Of a DNA stretch of 64,000 nt, positions 62,912 to 64,000 are shown one piece after another (the first letter of the stretch is position 1; each line of letters starts with the position of its first letter). Location of the stretch: contig JABMNL010000030.1 of the NCBI GenBank assembly GCA_013204585.1, forward strand, positions 38,092 through 102,091, in the 5' to 3' direction. Made by a program: the position numbers and the translations under genes. Under the pieces are notes generated by a model. It made no database searches and was not told the DNA's origin. It saw only the letters and a program-made list of their open reading frames with translations. The stretch is from SAR202 cluster bacterium. Lineage in GTDB: Bacteria; Chloroflexota; Dehalococcoidia; Lucifugimonadales; UBA3495.

Positions 62912-63024
62912 TGTCACCCTGAGCGAAGCGAAGGGTCTACCTACCGAGTCTGAACGCCGTTTGTCACCTGGGCTACCTTATCTGAGTAATGCGTAGATTC
63001 TTCGGCTGCGGCCTCAGAATGACA
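62912..63024. repeat. TGTCA-ended intergenic repeat element, copy 1
   Basis: A 113-bp stretch beginning TGTCACCCTGAGCGAAGC and ending CCTCAGAATGACA: the two ends are imperfect inverted repeats. A related copy at 63898-63975 lies in the opposite order. Likely a small non-coding dispersed element (MITE/REP-like). Confidence 0.55.
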
Positions 63025-63068
63025 TTGTGGCCGCGTCTTACTCCGCCAGGTCAGACGCGGCTGCACCG

Positions 63069-63665
63069 CTAGGGCCTGACCCAGGTTTCCGACCAAGCTA
63101 GGCAGGCGGAACTGCTGTCTTTGTCGCCCCGCCGATCGGTGGTAACTGCGCCCGAGGCCACGTTGCCGTTAATGGTCAATTGGGCTTTCCTGGCGGGAAT
63201 GAAGCAGCTATAAACCCCGTGCGGTCGACCCGCTGCGCTACCGGCTGGCACCACCAACATGTACGGCTCCATAAAATCGTGCCAAGTCATTGAGACTGTC
63301 TCGTCGTCGCTTTCAATAGTCTCGGTCCAAAAGGTGTTGGGGTCTCCCTTTTTTCTAAATTCTGCGTCGACGACTTGCATGGTTTGGTCAGCGAAGTCGG
63401 GATAGAGCAGCCGCTCAATCTCGTCTTGAAGCCACCGAGTCAAAGCGATGTTATCCGAGTAAATTTTCACTTGGTCGTCGATGAGTTCGCTCTGCAAAAA
63501 CAAAACATGTCCCGCTCCACCCGGAGACCACAACACTCGCCAGTGACTGGCCCGCGTCGTCTCCCTACCATTTGATGCATCCGCCGATACTCCCGCTAAT
63601 CGAATGAAGGAATTCTCACCGGTCAGGCGAATTTTATTGGGGTCGGTGGGGTTTATTGAGGCCAT
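63069..63665 (-). CDS. Hypothetical protein
   Basis: A 198-residue soluble protein with no family I recognise. Features: ASHWRVLWSPGGAGHVLFLQSELIDDQVKIYSDNIALTRWLQDEIE, a Trp/Asp-rich middle (TWHDFMEPYMLVVP), and a C-terminal half with GVYSCFIPARKAQLTING. No signal peptide or membrane segment. AAGGAG lies eight bases before the ATG. It is flanked by two copies of a TGTCA-ended repeat element. Confidence 0.7.
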   Translation of the reverse strand: MASINPTDPNKIRLTGENSFIRLAGVSADASNGRETTRASHWRVLWSPGGAGHVLFLQSELIDDQVKIYSDNIALTRWLQDEIERLLYPDFADQTMQVVDAEFRKKGDPNTFWTETIESDDETVSMTWHDFMEPYMLVVPAGSAAGRPHGVYSCFIPARKAQLTINGNVASGAVTTDRRGDKDSSSACLAWSETWVRP

Positions 63666-64000
63666 AGCACGAACTCCTTGAGTTGTTAACGGGATTTGAA
63701 AGTGGCGTCATGGTAGCACCCAACACGGCTGCGGGCTACCAATGTTGGCCCTGGCCGATTACGTTGGTCTACCTCAGAGAAACGCCCCCACTCTAACTCT
63801 CCCCCTTGCGAGGGGGAGAGAACTTTGGGCCTATTCAATCAAACACTTATCCCCGGCAGCAAAATCCCTTCCCCTTGTAGGGGCTTTGCCTCAAAACTGT
63901 CATTCTGAGGAGTGAAGCGACGAAGAATCTTCCAAGCACCACCTTGGCAGACCCTTCGCTGCGCTCAGGGTGACATGTGCATAGGTCTGATTCGAACCGA
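63666..64000. other. Repeat-rich intergenic DNA to the window edge
   Basis: No gene seen. It holds a strong hairpin, CTCTCCCCCTTGCGAGGGGGAGAG near 63797-63820, of a type often dispersed in intergenic DNA. Copy 2 of the TGTCA-ended element is at 63898-63975, starting TGTCATTCTGAG and ending CTCAGGGTGACA. Confidence 0.5.

Overview
The window reads as a chromosomal segment of a Chloroflexota bacterium, most like the SAR202 / Dehalococcoidia-related lineages. This is inferred from the gene repertoire: several luciferase-like flavin oxidoreductases, three intact GMC oxidoreductases, a CoA-transferase of family III, a phosphotriesterase-family enzyme, a cyclase-family hydrolase, a DUF3179 lipoprotein, and RpoC with a large acidic insertion. 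No rRNA or tRNA gene was recognised, so the taxonomic call is not proven here.

Layout. 1-8.6 kb holds housekeeping genes: the rpoB end, rpoC, pyrD and secA. 8.6-12.6 kb is a compact leftward copper operon (csoR, two DUF1330 genes of which one is frameshifted, copA, and a YHS protein with a His-rich tail) with a visible promoter and CsoR-type operator. 12.6-15.2 kb is a molybdenum hydroxylase large subunit with a MoaD/ThiS-like partner. 16-18.6 kb pairs a sulfite-oxidase-like enzyme with a metallo-beta-lactamase/double-rhodanese protein, a plausible persulfide-to-sulfate route. 18.6-23.5 kb has a rhomboid protease, a cytidylate-kinase-like protein, a GNAT, an HpcH/HpaI aldolase and two tandem hemerythrin-like genes. 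23.6-26 kb is an aromatic amino-acid block (DAHP synthase, AroH chorismate mutase, trpA). 26-38 kb mixes a CPBP protease, a GatC-like/amidase pair, a HAD hydrolase, a GT20 trehalose-phosphate-synthase-like enzyme, an LLM oxidoreductase with an overlapping phosphoesterase, a membrane pyrophosphatase and the DUF3179 lipoprotein. 38-42 kb has an LLM enzyme, a flavin-dependent-halogenase-like protein and a cyclase-family hydrolase. 43-47 kb has a DUF262-HNH nuclease gene lying between a 3' remnant of a GMC gene and an intact GMC gene. 47-48 kb holds the most striking item, a glutaredoxin-DinB fusion whose first active-site cysteine codon is UGA. 48-64 kb holds a secreted gluzincin-type lipoprotein, a catabolic cluster (GMC, LLM, SDR, phosphotriesterase, GMC, phosphoesterase, CaiB, ribokinase) and assorted genes ending in repeat-rich DNA.

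Headline. At 47120-47881 (minus strand) the reading frame runs from a strong ribosome-binding site through an in-frame UGA at the exact position of the first Cys of a glutaredoxin CxxC, giving U-F-S-C. Ten nucleotides after the UGA begins a clean hairpin with G first in its loop, as expected of a bacterial SECIS element. This predicts a selenoprotein in which a Sec-glutaredoxin domain is fused to a DinB-like four-helix domain. Secondary points of interest are the K79 / W-x-W-x-I-P halogenase signature, the DUF262-HNH gene next to a duplicated gene end, catalytic-residue changes in TrpA and possibly AroH, and DUF1330 genes inside a csoR-copA operon.

Coordinates and motifs were read by eye; family names come from motif recognition, not database searches.
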